From: Alphaproteobacteria bacterium
Lineage (GTDB): Bacteria > Pseudomonadota > Alphaproteobacteria > SMXQ01
Assembly (NCBI GenBank): GCA_030831315.1
Contig: JAURLI010000060.1
Span: 1 to 64,000 of the forward strand
DNA: 64,000 nucleotides
Direction: 5' to 3'
A program made the translations under genes and the position numbers. Below are positions 53,786 to 64,000 of this stretch, piece by piece (the first letter of the stretch is position 1; each line of letters opens with the position of its first letter). Under the pieces are notes generated by a model. That model made no database searches, was not told the DNA's origin, and saw nothing but the letters and a program-made list of their open reading frames with translations.

Positions 53786-54855
53786 GCGCGCTGGCCGAAC
53801 GCATCGCCGCCGAGATCGCCGACCGCGGTCCGATCACCGTAGCGCGCTTCATGGAAATGGCGCTGACCGAGCCGGACCTCGGCTACTACATGACCCGCGA
53901 TCCTTTCGGCACCGAGGGCGATTTCACCACCGCCCCCGAAATCAGTCAGATGTTCGGCGAAATGATCGGCCTGTGGGCCGTCGTGACATGGGAAGCGATG
54001 GGAAGCCCCGCCCCCTTCGTGCTGGCTGAACTGGGGCCTGGCCGCGGCACGCTGATGGCGGACGCGCTGCGCGCAGCACGCCTGCGTCCGCAATTCATCG
54101 CCGCGGCACGCATCGCGCTGGTCGAATCGAGCCCGGCGCTGCGCGCGCGCCAGAAAACCACCCTTGCCGGCCACGCCCCCGATTGGTTCGACCGCTTCGA
54201 GGATTTGCCGGGCGGCCCGATGATCCTGCTCGCCAACGAATTCTTCGACGCCTTGCCCGTGCGCCAGTTCGTGCGCCGGGGCGCGGCCTGGCACGAACGT
54301 CTGGTCGATGCGGCCGAGGGGCACTTTCGTTTTGTCACCGGCGCACCCGTCGCCCGCGACGACCTGCCCACCGTTGCCGACGAAGACGCCATTGCCGAAC
54401 TGAACGAAGCGGGCACGGTCCTTGCCCATGCCATCGGCCGGCGCCTCGCCGTTCAGGGCGGTGCCGCCGTCGCCATCGATTACGGCCACGCCATGAGTGC
54501 GGCGGGCGAGACCCTTCAGGCTGTGCGCGCCCATGACTATGCCGACCCGCTGACGGACCCCGGCAGCGCCGACATCACTGCCCATGTCGATTTTGCCGCC
54601 CTTGCCCGGGCAGCGCAGGCAGCTGGTGCCCAGACCTTCGGGCCGGTTCCCCAGGGCTGGTTCCTCGCGGCGCTCGGAATCCTGCGCCGGGCGGAGAGGC
54701 TCGCGGAAGGAAAAGACGACAAGAGCCGCGCGGTGATCGAGACGGCACTCAAACGTTTGATCGCGCCGTCGGAAATGGGCAATCTGTTCAAGGTGCTGGC
54801 CATCGCCGCTCCGGGCATGACCGCGCCCGCGGGCTTCGAGGCGCCCGCACCATGA
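53782..54855 (+). CDS. Class I SAM-dependent methyltransferase, MidA/NDUFAF7 family
   Basis: [80 protein letters not shown] start overlapping the lgt stop. Confidence 0.9.
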   Translation: MSALAERIAAEIADRGPITVARFMEMALTEPDLGYYMTRDPFGTEGDFTTAPEISQMFGEMIGLWAVVTWEAMGSPAPFVLAELGPGRGTLMADALRAARLRPQFIAAARIALVESSPALRARQKTTLAGHAPDWFDRFEDLPGGPMILLANEFFDALPVRQFVRRGAAWHERLVDAAEGHFRFVTGAPVARDDLPTVADEDAIAELNEAGTVLAHAIGRRLAVQGGAAVAIDYGHAMSAAGETLQAVRAHDYADPLTDPGSADITAHVDFAALARAAQAAGAQTFGPVPQGWFLAALGILRRAERLAEGKDDKSRAVIETALKRLIAPSEMGNLFKVLAIAAPGMTAPAGFEAPAP

Positions 54856-54895
54856 CCGGAACCACAGCCACGACCGAAAGCGCCGCAAGCCCGCA

Positions 54896-55672
54896 ATGAC
54901 CCGCGTCCTTCACAATCCCAGCCTGAGCACCGCCAACGGCATCGTGCATGGCTTCTTCACCCGCGAAGGCGGCGTAAGCGAGGGCCTGTTCACCTCTCTC
55001 AACGTCGGGCTTGGTTCGGGCGATGCGCAGGAACGGGTGGTGGAGAACCGCACCCGCGCCGCGGCCGCGCTGGGACTGCCGGCAGAAAGCCTGTCGACCG
55101 CCTATCAGGTTCATTCAGCGAAGGTCGAAACAATAGATGCACCCGTCGCCTACAAGGACGCGCCAAGGGCCGACGGCTTCGTTACGGCGACGCCGGGGGT
55201 GCTGCTCGGCATCCTGACCGCCGATTGCGCGCCGGTTCTGTTTGCCGATCCCGAAGCCCGCGTCATCGGCGCCGCCCATGCGGGCTGGCGCGGCGCGCTC
55301 ACGGGCGTGCTCGAAGCGACCGTGCGCGAAATGCAGCGACTGGGCGCAAAGCCCGCCAATATTCGCGCCGCCATCGGTCCCTGCATCGGTGCCGCGTCCT
55401 ACGAAGTCGGACCCGAGTTCCCGGCGCCGTTCCTCGCCGAAGACGCGGCAGCGCGCAGGTTCTTTTCCGCATCCGCCCGTTCGGGTCATTTCATGTTCGA
55501 TCTCGAAGGCTATGTTGCGCACAGGCTCGCGGCGATCGGCCTCGCCGCCATCGGATGCAGCGGATCGGACACCTGCGCCGATGAAAGCGAATTCTTCTCC
55601 TACCGCCGCGCCACGCTCCGCGGCGAGCCCGACTACGGCCGCGGCCTGTCGGCCATCGCGCTCGCACCCTAG
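54896..55672 (+). CDS. pgeF: Peptidoglycan editing factor PgeF (YfiH/multicopper polyphenol oxidase family)
   Basis: HGFFTREGGVSEGLFTSLNVGLGSGD, TADCAPVLFADPEARVIGAAHAGWRGAL, GPCIGAASYEVG. Confidence 0.93.
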   Translation: MTRVLHNPSLSTANGIVHGFFTREGGVSEGLFTSLNVGLGSGDAQERVVENRTRAAAALGLPAESLSTAYQVHSAKVETIDAPVAYKDAPRADGFVTATPGVLLGILTADCAPVLFADPEARVIGAAHAGWRGALTGVLEATVREMQRLGAKPANIRAAIGPCIGAASYEVGPEFPAPFLAEDAAARRFFSASARSGHFMFDLEGYVAHRLAAIGLAAIGCSGSDTCADESEFFSYRRATLRGEPDYGRGLSAIALAP

Positions 55673-55675
55673 GCC

Positions 55676-55744
55676 ATGCCGCACCTGATCTTCTTCAGCG
55701 TGGCGCTGCTGCTCGGCCTGATGGTGAGCTGTGCGCTGTTTTAG
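55676..55744 (+). CDS. Candidate 22-aa hydrophobic micropeptide
   Basis: [22 protein letters not shown], starts 4 nt after the pgeF stop and overlaps the next ORF. Confidence 0.25.
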   Translation: MPHLIFFSVALLLGLMVSCALF

Positions 55745-56615
55745 GACATGTTCCGGGACTTGGCGCGCCGCACTGGCGGCGCTGGCCCTGCTGCTGCCGC
55801 CGGCCGCCTGCCAGGAGCCGCCCAAGCCTTTCCGCAGCCTCGATCCGTTGCGCGAACAGCCCCTGGCGCTGCCCTCCGGGCCATCGGCTGTGGTCATCGG
55901 CACCATCGCCGGAGCACCCGCGTCACAGGCGCTGGCCCGCACGCTGGCCGAGGCCCTTTCGGCGCGCGATGTGCCGGCAGCATTGGGGCGCGGCAACCTG
56001 CGCAGCTGGCGGATCGAGGCCACGGCCGAGGCAAGCCCGGCCCCAGGCGCATCCCCGGAGACGACACTCGTCCTGCACTGGCGGCTCAGCGATGCGGCGG
56101 GCCAGGAACGGGCAAAATTCGACCAGGCGGTGACGGCGAATGCCAACGACTGGCGCAAGGGCGCGCCTGGTCTGCTCAAACGTCTGGCGGATGAAACGGC
56201 ATCGCATTTCCTGCCCCATTTCGGCGACGCGAAGGCTCCCAACGCGCGGGCCGTCGCCCTTACCATCCACGCAATCGACGGCGCCCCCGGCGATGGCGCC
56301 CGGTCGCTTCGCCACGCCATCGAACAGGCACTGGCACGGCGCAGCTTTTTGGTCCGGCCCGATATCTCCGAGACCGGCTTCGTCATCACCGCCGAGGTTC
56401 GCGTTTCACCGGGCGGCGCCGAAGGCGATTTCGTACGCATAGAGTGGTCTGCACTGGCACCGGACGGCGCCAGCCTCGGCACCGTCGAGCAGCAGAACCG
56501 GGTTCCCGCGGGCAGCCTGTCAGGCCCCTGGGGCATCACCGCCGTCCATATCGCCGAGGCGGCGGCACCCGGAATTGCGCGGCTGCTCGCGAAGGGAAAT
56601 GTGCGGCAAAGATAA
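55731..56615 (+). CDS. Hypothetical lipoprotein of unknown function
   Basis: GTG-start ORF with [13 protein letters not shown] lipobox-like signal; 294 aa. Confidence 0.65.
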   Translation: MRCFRTCSGTWRAALAALALLLPPAACQEPPKPFRSLDPLREQPLALPSGPSAVVIGTIAGAPASQALARTLAEALSARDVPAALGRGNLRSWRIEATAEASPAPGASPETTLVLHWRLSDAAGQERAKFDQAVTANANDWRKGAPGLLKRLADETASHFLPHFGDAKAPNARAVALTIHAIDGAPGDGARSLRHAIEQALARRSFLVRPDISETGFVITAEVRVSPGGAEGDFVRIEWSALAPDGASLGTVEQQNRVPAGSLSGPWGITAVHIAEAAAPGIARLLAKGNVRQR

Positions 56616-56746
56616 GCGCCGCCGGAGGGTTCTCCGGCGTTGCCTCCCCGCCCGGCCGGCTGGTAAAGTGCGCGCGCCCGGACCGGGGTGAGGCCGGGCG
56701 CCGGGGCGGGCCCTCCGTCCCTCGGGATCGAACGTCAGGGTTTTTC

Positions 56747-57679
56747 ATGAAGCTGATCGCGTGCAATTCCAACAGGCCGCTCGCCGAAGCCATGGCGGCC
56801 TGCCTCGGGCTGCGTCTCACGCAAGCCGCCATCCGCCGGTTCTCGGACATGGAAGTCTTCGTCGAAATCCTGGAGAACGTGCGCGGCGAAGACTGTTTCG
56901 TCGTGCAGTCGACCTCCTATCCGGCGAACGACAACCTGATGGAACTTCTGATCACACTCGATGCCTTGAAGCGCGGCTCCGCGCGCCGCATCACCGCCGT
57001 GATCCCCTATTTCGGCTACGCCCGCCAGGATCGCAAGACCGCGCCGCGCGCGCCGATTTCGGCCAAGCTGGTCGCCAACCTGATCACCACTGCGGGCGCC
57101 GACCGGGTGCTGACCCTTGACCTGCACGCGGGCCAGATCCAGGGCTTCTTCGATATTCCCGTCGACAATCTCTACGGTGCGCCGACCTTCACCAAGGACA
57201 TCAAGAGCGCCTACGACAACGGCGAACTGGTGATCGTGTCGCCTGACGTCGGCGGCGTGCTGCGCGCACGCGGCATGGCGGAACGGCTGAATGCCGACCT
57301 CGCCATCATCGACAAGCGCCGCCCGCGGGCCGGCGTGTCGGAAGTCATGAACATCATCGGTGAAGTCGACGGCCGCCACTGCATCCTGATCGACGACATC
57401 GTCGATTCCGCAGGCACACTGTGCAACGCGGCGGGTGCTCTCAAGAACGCCGGCGCCAAGGCGGTTTCGGCCTACGTCACCCACGGGGTGCTTTCGGGCG
57501 ACGCGGTGGGCCGGGTTTCGGCCTCGCCCTTGTCCAAGCTGGTGGTCACCGATTCGATCCAGGCGACCGAGGCCGTGCGGCTCGCCTCCAAGATCGACCA
57601 GCTGACCATCGCCCCCCTGATGGCCGAGGCGGCCCGCCGAATCGCCGAGGAATCCTCGGTTTCCAGCCTGTTCGACTGA
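56747..57679 (+). CDS. prs: Ribose-phosphate pyrophosphokinase
   Basis: [80 protein letters not shown]. Confidence 0.97.
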   Translation: MKLIACNSNRPLAEAMAACLGLRLTQAAIRRFSDMEVFVEILENVRGEDCFVVQSTSYPANDNLMELLITLDALKRGSARRITAVIPYFGYARQDRKTAPRAPISAKLVANLITTAGADRVLTLDLHAGQIQGFFDIPVDNLYGAPTFTKDIKSAYDNGELVIVSPDVGGVLRARGMAERLNADLAIIDKRRPRAGVSEVMNIIGEVDGRHCILIDDIVDSAGTLCNAAGALKNAGAKAVSAYVTHGVLSGDAVGRVSASPLSKLVVTDSIQATEAVRLASKIDQLTIAPLMAEAARRIAEESSVSSLFD

Positions 57680-57823
57680 GCCCGGCCGGGCCCTCGGGCC
57701 CGCCAGCGCCGGCATTTCCCGGGCCTGCCCGATAAGGGCTACCCAAACGGCCCCTTTTGCCTTATAGGAAGCCCCGCAAACCGGTCGGCACCCTTGGAGG
57801 CCGGCCTTTTCAAGGAGATACCC

Positions 57824-58513
57824 ATGGCTGATGTGATCACACTCTCCGCGCAGCCTCGGGACCGGGTTGGTAAGGGGGCCGCCCGGGCCGTACGTCGCGC
57901 TGGATTGGTACCTGCCGTTGTTTACGGCGGCAAGGAAACCCCGCTCCCCGTTGCGATCGAACCGCTCGCGCTGCGCCGCCACCTCGAAACCGGTGCGTTC
58001 TTCACCACGATGATCGAGCTTGATCTCGCCGGGAAGCCGCACAAGGTTCTGGCCCGCGACGTGCAGTTCCACCCGGTCACCGACCGCCCGGAACACGTCG
58101 ATTTCCTTCGCGTGTCGGCCGATACGCTGATCACGGTCGACGTGCCGGTGATCTTCGACAATGAAGAGACCTGCCCGGGCATCAAGCGCGGCGGCGTGCT
58201 GAACATCGTGCGCCACGCGATCGAGCTCGAATGCCGCGCCGATGCGATCCCCCATGCGCTGCATGCCGACCTGTCGACGCTCGACATCGGCGACAGCCTG
58301 CACATCAGCCATATCCAGCTGCCCGCCGGCGTCACGCCGACGATCACCGACCGCGACTTCACCGTCGCCACCGTCGCCGCGCCGACCGTCGTACGCGACG
58401 AAGCGCTGCAGGCCGCCGCCGCAGCCCAGGCCGCGGAAGCGGAAGCCGCGGCTGCCGCAGAAAGCGCTGCCGAGGGTGGTGAGGCCAAGGAAGGCGAGAA
58501 GTCGGAGAAGTAA
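57824..58513 (+). CDS. rplY: 50S ribosomal protein L25/general stress protein Ctc
   Basis: LSAQPRDRVGKGAARAVRRAGLVPAVVYGG, DVQFHPVTDRPEHVDFLRV. Confidence 0.96.
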   Translation: MADVITLSAQPRDRVGKGAARAVRRAGLVPAVVYGGKETPLPVAIEPLALRRHLETGAFFTTMIELDLAGKPHKVLARDVQFHPVTDRPEHVDFLRVSADTLITVDVPVIFDNEETCPGIKRGGVLNIVRHAIELECRADAIPHALHADLSTLDIGDSLHISHIQLPAGVTPTITDRDFTVATVAAPTVVRDEALQAAAAAQAAEAEAAAAAESAAEGGEAKEGEKSEK

Positions 58514-58558
58514 TCACCGGGCGGCTGACCCGCCGCCCCTCAGCGGGAGGCACCGCCC

Positions 58559-59191
58559 GTGCGACTTCTCATCGGTCTCGGCAATCCCGGCGCCAAGTAC
58601 GCCAAAACCCGTCACAACATCGGATTCATGGCGGTGGACGAAATCGTCCGCCGCCATGGCTTCGGTCCTTGGCGGGCCCGCTTTCAGGGCCAGTGTGCCG
58701 AAGGAACGATCGACGGCGAAAAGGTGCTGGCGCTCAAGCCCGAGACCTTCATGAACAACTCCGGCCGCGCCGCGGGCGAGGCCGCCCGTTTCTTCAAGAT
58801 CGAGACTGCCGACGTCGTCGTGCTTCATGACGACATCGACCTTGCCGCCGGCAAGATCCGCTTCAAGGTCGGCGGCGGCCATGCCGGCCACAACGGTCTG
58901 CGCGACATCGACGCCCATATCGGCAACGGCTATGCCCGCGTGCGGCTCGGCGTCGGGCATCCGGGCACGGCGGAAGAAGTCCACGACCACGTGCTGAACG
59001 AGTTTTCCAAGGCCGACATGGACTGGCTCGCGCCGCTGATCGACGCGGTCGCCGAGGCCTTTCCGCTGCTGGTCACCGGCGACGGCCAGAAATTCATCAC
59101 CAAGGTGGCGCTCATCCTCAACCCGCCACCGCCGAAGCCGCCGCGCCCCGATGGCGCGAATGGCTCCGGCAAGGACACCAAGGACACCTGA
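58559..59191 (+). CDS. pth: Peptidyl-tRNA hydrolase
   Basis: [53 protein letters not shown] start. Confidence 0.97.
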   Translation: MRLLIGLGNPGAKYAKTRHNIGFMAVDEIVRRHGFGPWRARFQGQCAEGTIDGEKVLALKPETFMNNSGRAAGEAARFFKIETADVVVLHDDIDLAAGKIRFKVGGGHAGHNGLRDIDAHIGNGYARVRLGVGHPGTAEEVHDHVLNEFSKADMDWLAPLIDAVAEAFPLLVTGDGQKFITKVALILNPPPPKPPRPDGANGSGKDTKDT

Positions 59192-59193
59192 GC

Positions 59194-60300
59194 ATGGGAT
59201 TCAATTGCGGCATCGTCGGCTTGCCCAACGTCGGCAAGTCCACGCTGTTCAACGCGCTGACCGCGACACAGGCGGCGGACGCCGCCAACTACCCGTTCTG
59301 CACCATCGAGCCGAATTCCGGCCGCGTCGCGGTGCCCGACGAAAGGCTCGATACGCTGGCGAGGCTGGCCAAGTCGGTGAAGGTGGTGCCCACCCAGCTC
59401 GAATTCGTCGATATCGCCGGGCTGGTCGCGGGCGCGTCCAGGGGCGAAGGGCTCGGCAACCAGTTCCTCGGCCATATCCGCGAGGTGGACGCCATCCTTC
59501 ACGTCCTGCGCTGTTTTGAAGACGACGACATCACCCATGTCGCGGGCCGGGTCGATCCCGTCGCCGATGCCGAGATCGTCGAAACCGAACTGATGCTCGC
59601 CGACCTCGAAAGCCTCGAAAAGCGCGTCGATGGCCTGACCAAGCGCGCTCGCGGCAAGGACAAGGACGCGGAAGCCGATCTCAAGCTCGTCGAAAAGCTG
59701 ATCCCGGCGCTCCGCGAAGGCAAGCCCGCGCGCAGCCTGATCGCCGCGCTCAACGACGACGAGTGCCTGCGCCTTGCGCGACTGCAGCTGCTGACCGGCA
59801 AGCCCGTCCTTTACGTCTGCAACGTCGAGGAAGAAAACGCGGCCAAGGGCAACAAGTACACGGAAATGGTCGCGAAGAAGGCCGCCGCCGAAGGCGCCGG
59901 TTCCGTCGTCATATCGGCTGCCATCGAGGCCGAGGTGGCGCAACTGACCGATCCCGAGGAGCGCAAGGCGTTCCTTTCGGAACTCGGTCTCGCGGAAGCG
60001 GGGCTCGCGCGCCTCATCCGCGAGGGCTACCGGCTGCTCGGCCTGATTACCTACTTCACTGCCGGCCCCAAGGAAGCGCGCGCCTGGACCATCTCCAAGG
60101 GTACCAAGGCACCCCAGGCGGCGGGCGTCATCCATACCGACTTCGAGCGCGGCTTCATCGCCGCCGAAACCATCGCCTATGAAGACTACGTCGCCTGCGG
60201 CGGCGAACAGGGTGCCAAGTCGGCGGGCAAGATGCGCACGGAAGGCAAGGAATACGTCGTCGCCGACGGCGACGTCATGGAATTCCGCTTCAACGTGTGA
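59194..60300 (+). CDS. ychF: Redox-regulated ATPase YchF
   Basis: [45 protein letters not shown]. Confidence 0.97.
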   Translation: MGFNCGIVGLPNVGKSTLFNALTATQAADAANYPFCTIEPNSGRVAVPDERLDTLARLAKSVKVVPTQLEFVDIAGLVAGASRGEGLGNQFLGHIREVDAILHVLRCFEDDDITHVAGRVDPVADAEIVETELMLADLESLEKRVDGLTKRARGKDKDAEADLKLVEKLIPALREGKPARSLIAALNDDECLRLARLQLLTGKPVLYVCNVEEENAAKGNKYTEMVAKKAAAEGAGSVVISAAIEAEVAQLTDPEERKAFLSELGLAEAGLARLIREGYRLLGLITYFTAGPKEARAWTISKGTKAPQAAGVIHTDFERGFIAAETIAYEDYVACGGEQGAKSAGKMRTEGKEYVVADGDVMEFRFNV

Positions 60301-60453
60301 CGCCAAAAAGCCCGGAAATACTGTGTTTCGGGGCCGGCCAAGGGGGATTTGCAGAGGCCTTCACCAGCCTTTACAATCCCGCCCGACTTGGGGATATCCC
60401 CCCGACCCTCTTTTTAAACCCACCTGCAACCAAGAAATCAGGGAGAACCCAAC

Positions 60454-61125
60454 ATGGGACAAATGGTTAAGCTGAAATCCAACGACGGCTTCGAGTTCGG
60501 CGCCTACCGGGCCGATCCCGCGGGCAAGCCCAAGGGCGGCGTCGTGATCATTCAGGAGATCTTCGGCGTCAACAAGCACATCAAGGAAGTCTGCGACGGC
60601 TACGCGAAGGACGGCTACATCGCCATCGCTCCGGCGCTGTTCGACCGCGTCGAGCGCGACCTTGAACTGGGCTACAGCCCCGAAGACCAGGAAAAGGGCA
60701 AGACCACCCGCGCCAAGCTGAACTGGGAAAACAGCCTTGCCGATTCGCAGGCTGCCGCCCAGTCCATCCGCGATGCCGCCGGTAAGGTCGCCATCATCGG
60801 CTACTGCTTCGGCGGCTCGGTCGCCTGGCTCGGCGCGACGCGCTGCAATTACGATGCCTCCGTCTCCTACTACGGCGGCAACGCGGCCGACTTCGCCAAC
60901 GAAAAGCCGAAGTGCCCGATCATTTGCCACATCGGCACCGAGGACAAAGGCATCGGCCCCGACAAGGTGGAGAAGATCAAGCAGGGCCAGCCGCAGGTTC
61001 CCGTCTACCTTTACGAAGGTGCCGGCCACGGCTTCAACTGCGACCACCGCGGTTCCTACAACGAAGCGGCCGCCAAGACGGCGCGCTCGCGCACGCTCGA
61101 CTTCCTCAAGCAGCACATCGGCTGA
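60454..61125 (+). CDS. Dienelactone hydrolase family protein
   Basis: GGVVIIQEIFGVNKHIKEVCDGYAKDGYIAIAPALFDR, IGYCFGGSVAWLG, GAGHGFNCDHR catalytic residues. Confidence 0.92.
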   Translation: MGQMVKLKSNDGFEFGAYRADPAGKPKGGVVIIQEIFGVNKHIKEVCDGYAKDGYIAIAPALFDRVERDLELGYSPEDQEKGKTTRAKLNWENSLADSQAAAQSIRDAAGKVAIIGYCFGGSVAWLGATRCNYDASVSYYGGNAADFANEKPKCPIICHIGTEDKGIGPDKVEKIKQGQPQVPVYLYEGAGHGFNCDHRGSYNEAAAKTARSRTLDFLKQHIG

Positions 61126-61146
61126 GGCCGTCGCGTTCACGCATCG

Positions 61147-61170
61147 GGGCCGGCGGGAAACCGCCGGCCC
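61147..61170 (+). terminator. Rho-independent terminator
   Basis: GGGCCGGCGG-GAAA-CCGCCGGCCC then TTTTGCTTTT. Confidence 0.88.
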
Positions 61171-61179
61171 TTTTGCTTT

Positions 61180-62055
61180 TCAGGACTTGAGAACGCGCCC
61201 GGCGATGACGTCGAGGGTCTTCAGAACTTCCGGGTCGCGGGCCTCGGGCGCGGTGATCAGCGCATGTTCGAGCGCCGCGTGGCAGCCTTCGGGGCACGAC
61301 CGGATGCCGGGGCTGATCGCGGGCGCAACACGTGCGACCAGTGCCCGCGCCTTGTCGGCATTGGCGAACAGCACGGACAGAATGGCATCGACCGTGACGC
61401 TGTCGTGATCGGGATGCCAGCAGTCGTAATCGGTGACCATGGCAACGCTTGCGTAGCAGAGCTCGGCCTCGCGGGCGAGCTTGGCTTCGGGCATGTTGGT
61501 CATGCCGATGACATCCGCACCCCAGGAGCGATAAAGACGCGATTCGGCCAGCGATGAAAACTGCGGTCCTTCCATCGCAATGTAGGTGCCGCCGCGGGCG
61601 ACGGGAATGCCTTCGGCCATCGCCGCCGCTTCCAGCGCATTGCCGAGACGCGCGCAGACCGGGTGCGCCATCGAGACATGGGCCACCATGCCCTTGCCGA
61701 AAAACGATTTCTCGCGCGCAAAAGTGCGGTCGATGAACTGGTCCACCAGCACGAAGGTGCCGGGTGTCAGGTCCTCCCTGAGCGAGCCGACAGCGCTGAC
61801 GGAAATGATTTCGCTGCACCCCGCCCGCTTGAGCGCATCAATGTTGGCGCGGAAGTTGATGTCCGACGGCGGGATGCGGTGGCCGCGGCCGTGGCGCGGG
61901 CAAAAGACGACGCTGCGCCCCGCCAGCTCGCCGAACAGGAACTCGTCGGAGGTTTCGCCGAAGGGGCTTTCCACCCGCTGCCAGCGCGTCTCGGTCAGCC
62001 CCGCGATGTCGTAAAGGCCGGAGCCGCCAATCACGCCAAGCGCACGTTCCGCCAT
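61180..62055 (-). CDS. mtnP: S-methyl-5'-thioadenosine phosphorylase
   Basis: LGVIGGSGLYDIAGL, PRHGRGHRIPPSDINFRANIDALK, GGTYIAMEGPQFSSLAESRLYRSWGADVIGMTNMPEAKLAREAELCY. Confidence 0.94.
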   Translation of the reverse strand: MAERALGVIGGSGLYDIAGLTETRWQRVESPFGETSDEFLFGELAGRSVVFCPRHGRGHRIPPSDINFRANIDALKRAGCSEIISVSAVGSLREDLTPGTFVLVDQFIDRTFAREKSFFGKGMVAHVSMAHPVCARLGNALEAAAMAEGIPVARGGTYIAMEGPQFSSLAESRLYRSWGADVIGMTNMPEAKLAREAELCYASVAMVTDYDCWHPDHDSVTVDAILSVLFANADKARALVARVAPAISPGIRSCPEGCHAALEHALITAPEARDPEVLKTLDVIAGRVLKS

Positions 62056-62100
62056 GTCCCGTCCCCGCCGTTTCAAGATGAACGGCCCGAACTATAAAAG

Positions 62101-62129
62101 AAAAAGGCCGGGACTGGCCCGGCCTTTTT
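62101..62129. terminator. Rho-independent terminator downstream of petC
   Basis: AAAAAGGCCGGG-actgg-CCCGGCCTTTTT. Confidence 0.85.
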
Positions 62130-62148
62130 CGGATCCTTGCGGTCCGGA

Positions 62149-62910
62149 TCAGTGGATCTGGGACCAGATCTTGCGCTTGGCGGCATAGAGCACGCCGGTC
62201 ATCACCAGCAGGAACAGGATGACCTTGAAGCCGAGCTTCTTGCGCTCTTCCATCTCGGGCTCTGCCGCCCAGGTCAGGAAGGTGGTCACGTCCTTGGCCA
62301 TCTGCGGCACGGTCGCCTTGGTGCCGTCGGCAAAAGTGATCGCGCCTTCGGCGAGCGGCGCGCCCATGGCGATCTGCTGGCCGCCGAAAGCGCTGTTGTA
62401 GTTCATGCCGTCGAGAACAGTCACCCCCGCTGGCGCAGCCTTATAGCCCGTCAGCAAGGCGTAAACGTAATCCGGCCCGTGGGCACGCGCCTTAGTGATC
62501 ACGCTGAGGTCAACCGGCATCGCGCCGTTGTTGGCCGCGCGCGCCGCCTGGCTGTTGGCAAAAGGCGACTTGAAGCGGTCATAGGGACGGCCCGGACGCA
62601 TGAACATCTCGCCGTTGTCGTTGGGACCGTCCTGAACCTCGACCGAGGCGGCAAGCGCCTTGATCTCGGCCTCGTTGTATCCGAGGGCTTCGAGGTTGCG
62701 GTAGTAGACCTGGTACAGGCTGTGGCAGGCGGAACAGACTTCCTTGTAAATCTGGAAGCCACGCTGCAAGGCGTTGCGGTCGTACGTGCCGAAGGGGCCC
62801 GAGAACGACCAGTCCTGCTTGGCCGGCTTCGGCGCGTCGGCGGCGGAAGCCGCCACCACCGGCAGGGCCAGCAAGGCAAGGGCGAAAGCAACGGATTTCA
62901 TCATGGTCAT
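62149..62910 (-). CDS. petC: Cytochrome c1 of the bc1 complex
   Basis: CSACHSLYQVYYRNLEALG heme motif, PYDRFKSPFANSQAARAANNGAMPVDLSVITKAR, C-terminal TM anchor. Confidence 0.95.
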   Translation of the reverse strand: MTMMKSVAFALALLALPVVAASAADAPKPAKQDWSFSGPFGTYDRNALQRGFQIYKEVCSACHSLYQVYYRNLEALGYNEAEIKALAASVEVQDGPNDNGEMFMRPGRPYDRFKSPFANSQAARAANNGAMPVDLSVITKARAHGPDYVYALLTGYKAAPAGVTVLDGMNYNSAFGGQQIAMGAPLAEGAITFADGTKATVPQMAKDVTTFLTWAAEPEMEERKKLGFKVILFLLVMTGVLYAAKRKIWSQIH

Positions 62911-62927
62911 GGTCCTGTCCCCCGCCC

Positions 62928-64000
62928 TCACGATTTGAGTACCGGCTGCGAGATGCTTTCCGGCAACGGCTTCGTCTTTTCATAGCGGCCGAGCAGCGGC
63001 ATCAGTATCAGCAGGTGGAAGAAATAATACGCCGTGGCGAGCTGGCCGATGAGCAGCGCAGCCCCTTCCGGCTTCTGGGCGCCCGCCCAGCCGAGCACGA
63101 TGCAGTCGGCGAGGAAAATCCAGAACACCTGCTTGTAGATCGGGCGGAAACGGGCCGAACGAACCTTGGAGGAATCGAGCCACGGCAGCGCGAACAGGAC
63201 AAAAATCGCGCCGAACATGAGCAGCACGCCGCCCAGTTTGTCGGGAACCGCGCGAAGGATCGCGTAGAATGGCAACAGATACCATTCGGGCACGATGGAA
63301 GCCGGGGTCACCAGCGGTTCGGCCGGAATGTAGTTGTCCGGATGACCCAGGAAATTGGGCGCGTAAAACACGAAGGCCATGAAGACGATAAGGAACACGC
63401 CAAGGCCGAACATGTCCTTGATCGTGTAGTAGGGATGGAACGGGATGGTGTCCTTGTCGCTCTTCGGGTCGATGCCGAGCGGATTGTTCGACTTCGCGGT
63501 GTGCAGCGCGACGAGATGCAGAACCACCACGCCGACGATGACGAAGGGCAGCAGGTAATGCAGCGAGAAGAAACGCTGCAGCGTCGGGTTATCGACGGCG
63601 AAACCGCCCCACAGCCAGGTCACGATGGGCTCGCCCACCCCGGGGATGGCCGAAAACAGGTTGGTGATGACCGTCGCGCCCCAGAAGCTCATCTGGCCCC
63701 AAGGAAGCACGTAGCCCATGAACGCGGTCGCCATCATCAGGAGAAGGATGACGAGGCCGAGCCACCACAGCAGCTCGCGCGGCGGCTTGTAGGACCCGTA
63801 GTAGAGGCCGCGGAAAATGTGGATATAGACCACGAGGAAGAACATGGACGCGCCGTTCGCATGAACGTAGCGGATCAGCCAGCCGTAATTGACGTCACGC
63901 ATGATGCGTTCGACCGAATTGAAGGCGTGATCGACGTGGGGGGTGTAGTTCATCGCCAGGAAGATGCCCGTGGCGATCATGATCACCAGGACGATGCCGG
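62928..64000 (-). CDS. petB: Cytochrome b of the bc1 complex (N-terminus beyond window)
   Basis: [76 protein letters not shown]. Confidence 0.96.
   Translation of the reverse strand, partial: GIVLVIMIATGIFLAMNYTPHVDHAFNSVERIMRDVNYGWLIRYVHANGASMFFLVVYIHIFRGLYYGSYKPPRELLWWLGLVILLLMMATAFMGYVLPWGQMSFWGATVITNLFSAIPGVGEPIVTWLWGGFAVDNPTLQRFFSLHYLLPFVIVGVVVLHLVALHTAKSNNPLGIDPKSDKDTIPFHPYYTIKDMFGLGVFLIVFMAFVFYAPNFLGHPDNYIPAEPLVTPASIVPEWYLLPFYAILRAVPDKLGGVLLMFGAIFVLFALPWLDSSKVRSARFRPIYKQVFWIFLADCIVLGWAGAQKPEGAALLIGQLATAYYFFHLLILMPLLGRYEKTKPLPESISQPVLKS

Overview
This is a gene-dense, high-GC chromosomal window from an alphaproteobacterium, probably Rhodospirillales-like (inferred from gene content and order). 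I found no phage, transposon, integrase or CRISPR array. The left end (about 1-10.4 kb) is an accessory catabolic region: VOC protein, LigB-type extradiol dioxygenase, 4,5-dihydroxyphthalate-decarboxylase/NMT1-like protein, Rieske oxygenase, class V aminotransferase, MFS transporter and a three-subunit molybdenum hydroxylase. It is followed by tRNA-Ile(CAU). The rest is mostly housekeeping: rpoD-dnaG-yqeY-carAB-greA, lrp-trxB-lysR, msrP/msrQ, uvrB, uvrC-pgsA-moaD-moaE, ilvE, an OmpR/EnvZ-like pair, proC, ubiK, lgt-midA-like-pgeF, prs-rplY-pth-ychF, mtnP and petBC (petB cut by the window end). The most interesting unexplained element is a structured, terminator-ended non-coding element at about 26031-26230, between a VtlR/LsrB-like LysR gene and a small cytochrome c gene. 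It carries two CUCCC (anti-Shine-Dalgarno) motifs and may be an AbcR-like sRNA or a leader. Other leads are a REC-PAS-LuxR regulator convergent with a solo degenerate HATPase, a chrA gene with no canonical start codon for its conserved N-terminus, a structured leader before an EF-G paralogue whose G3 box reads DCPGS, a cupin-rubredoxin fusion, and consensus DnaA boxes away from any recognisable origin. All calls come from reading the sequence and the supplied ORFs; no database search was run.
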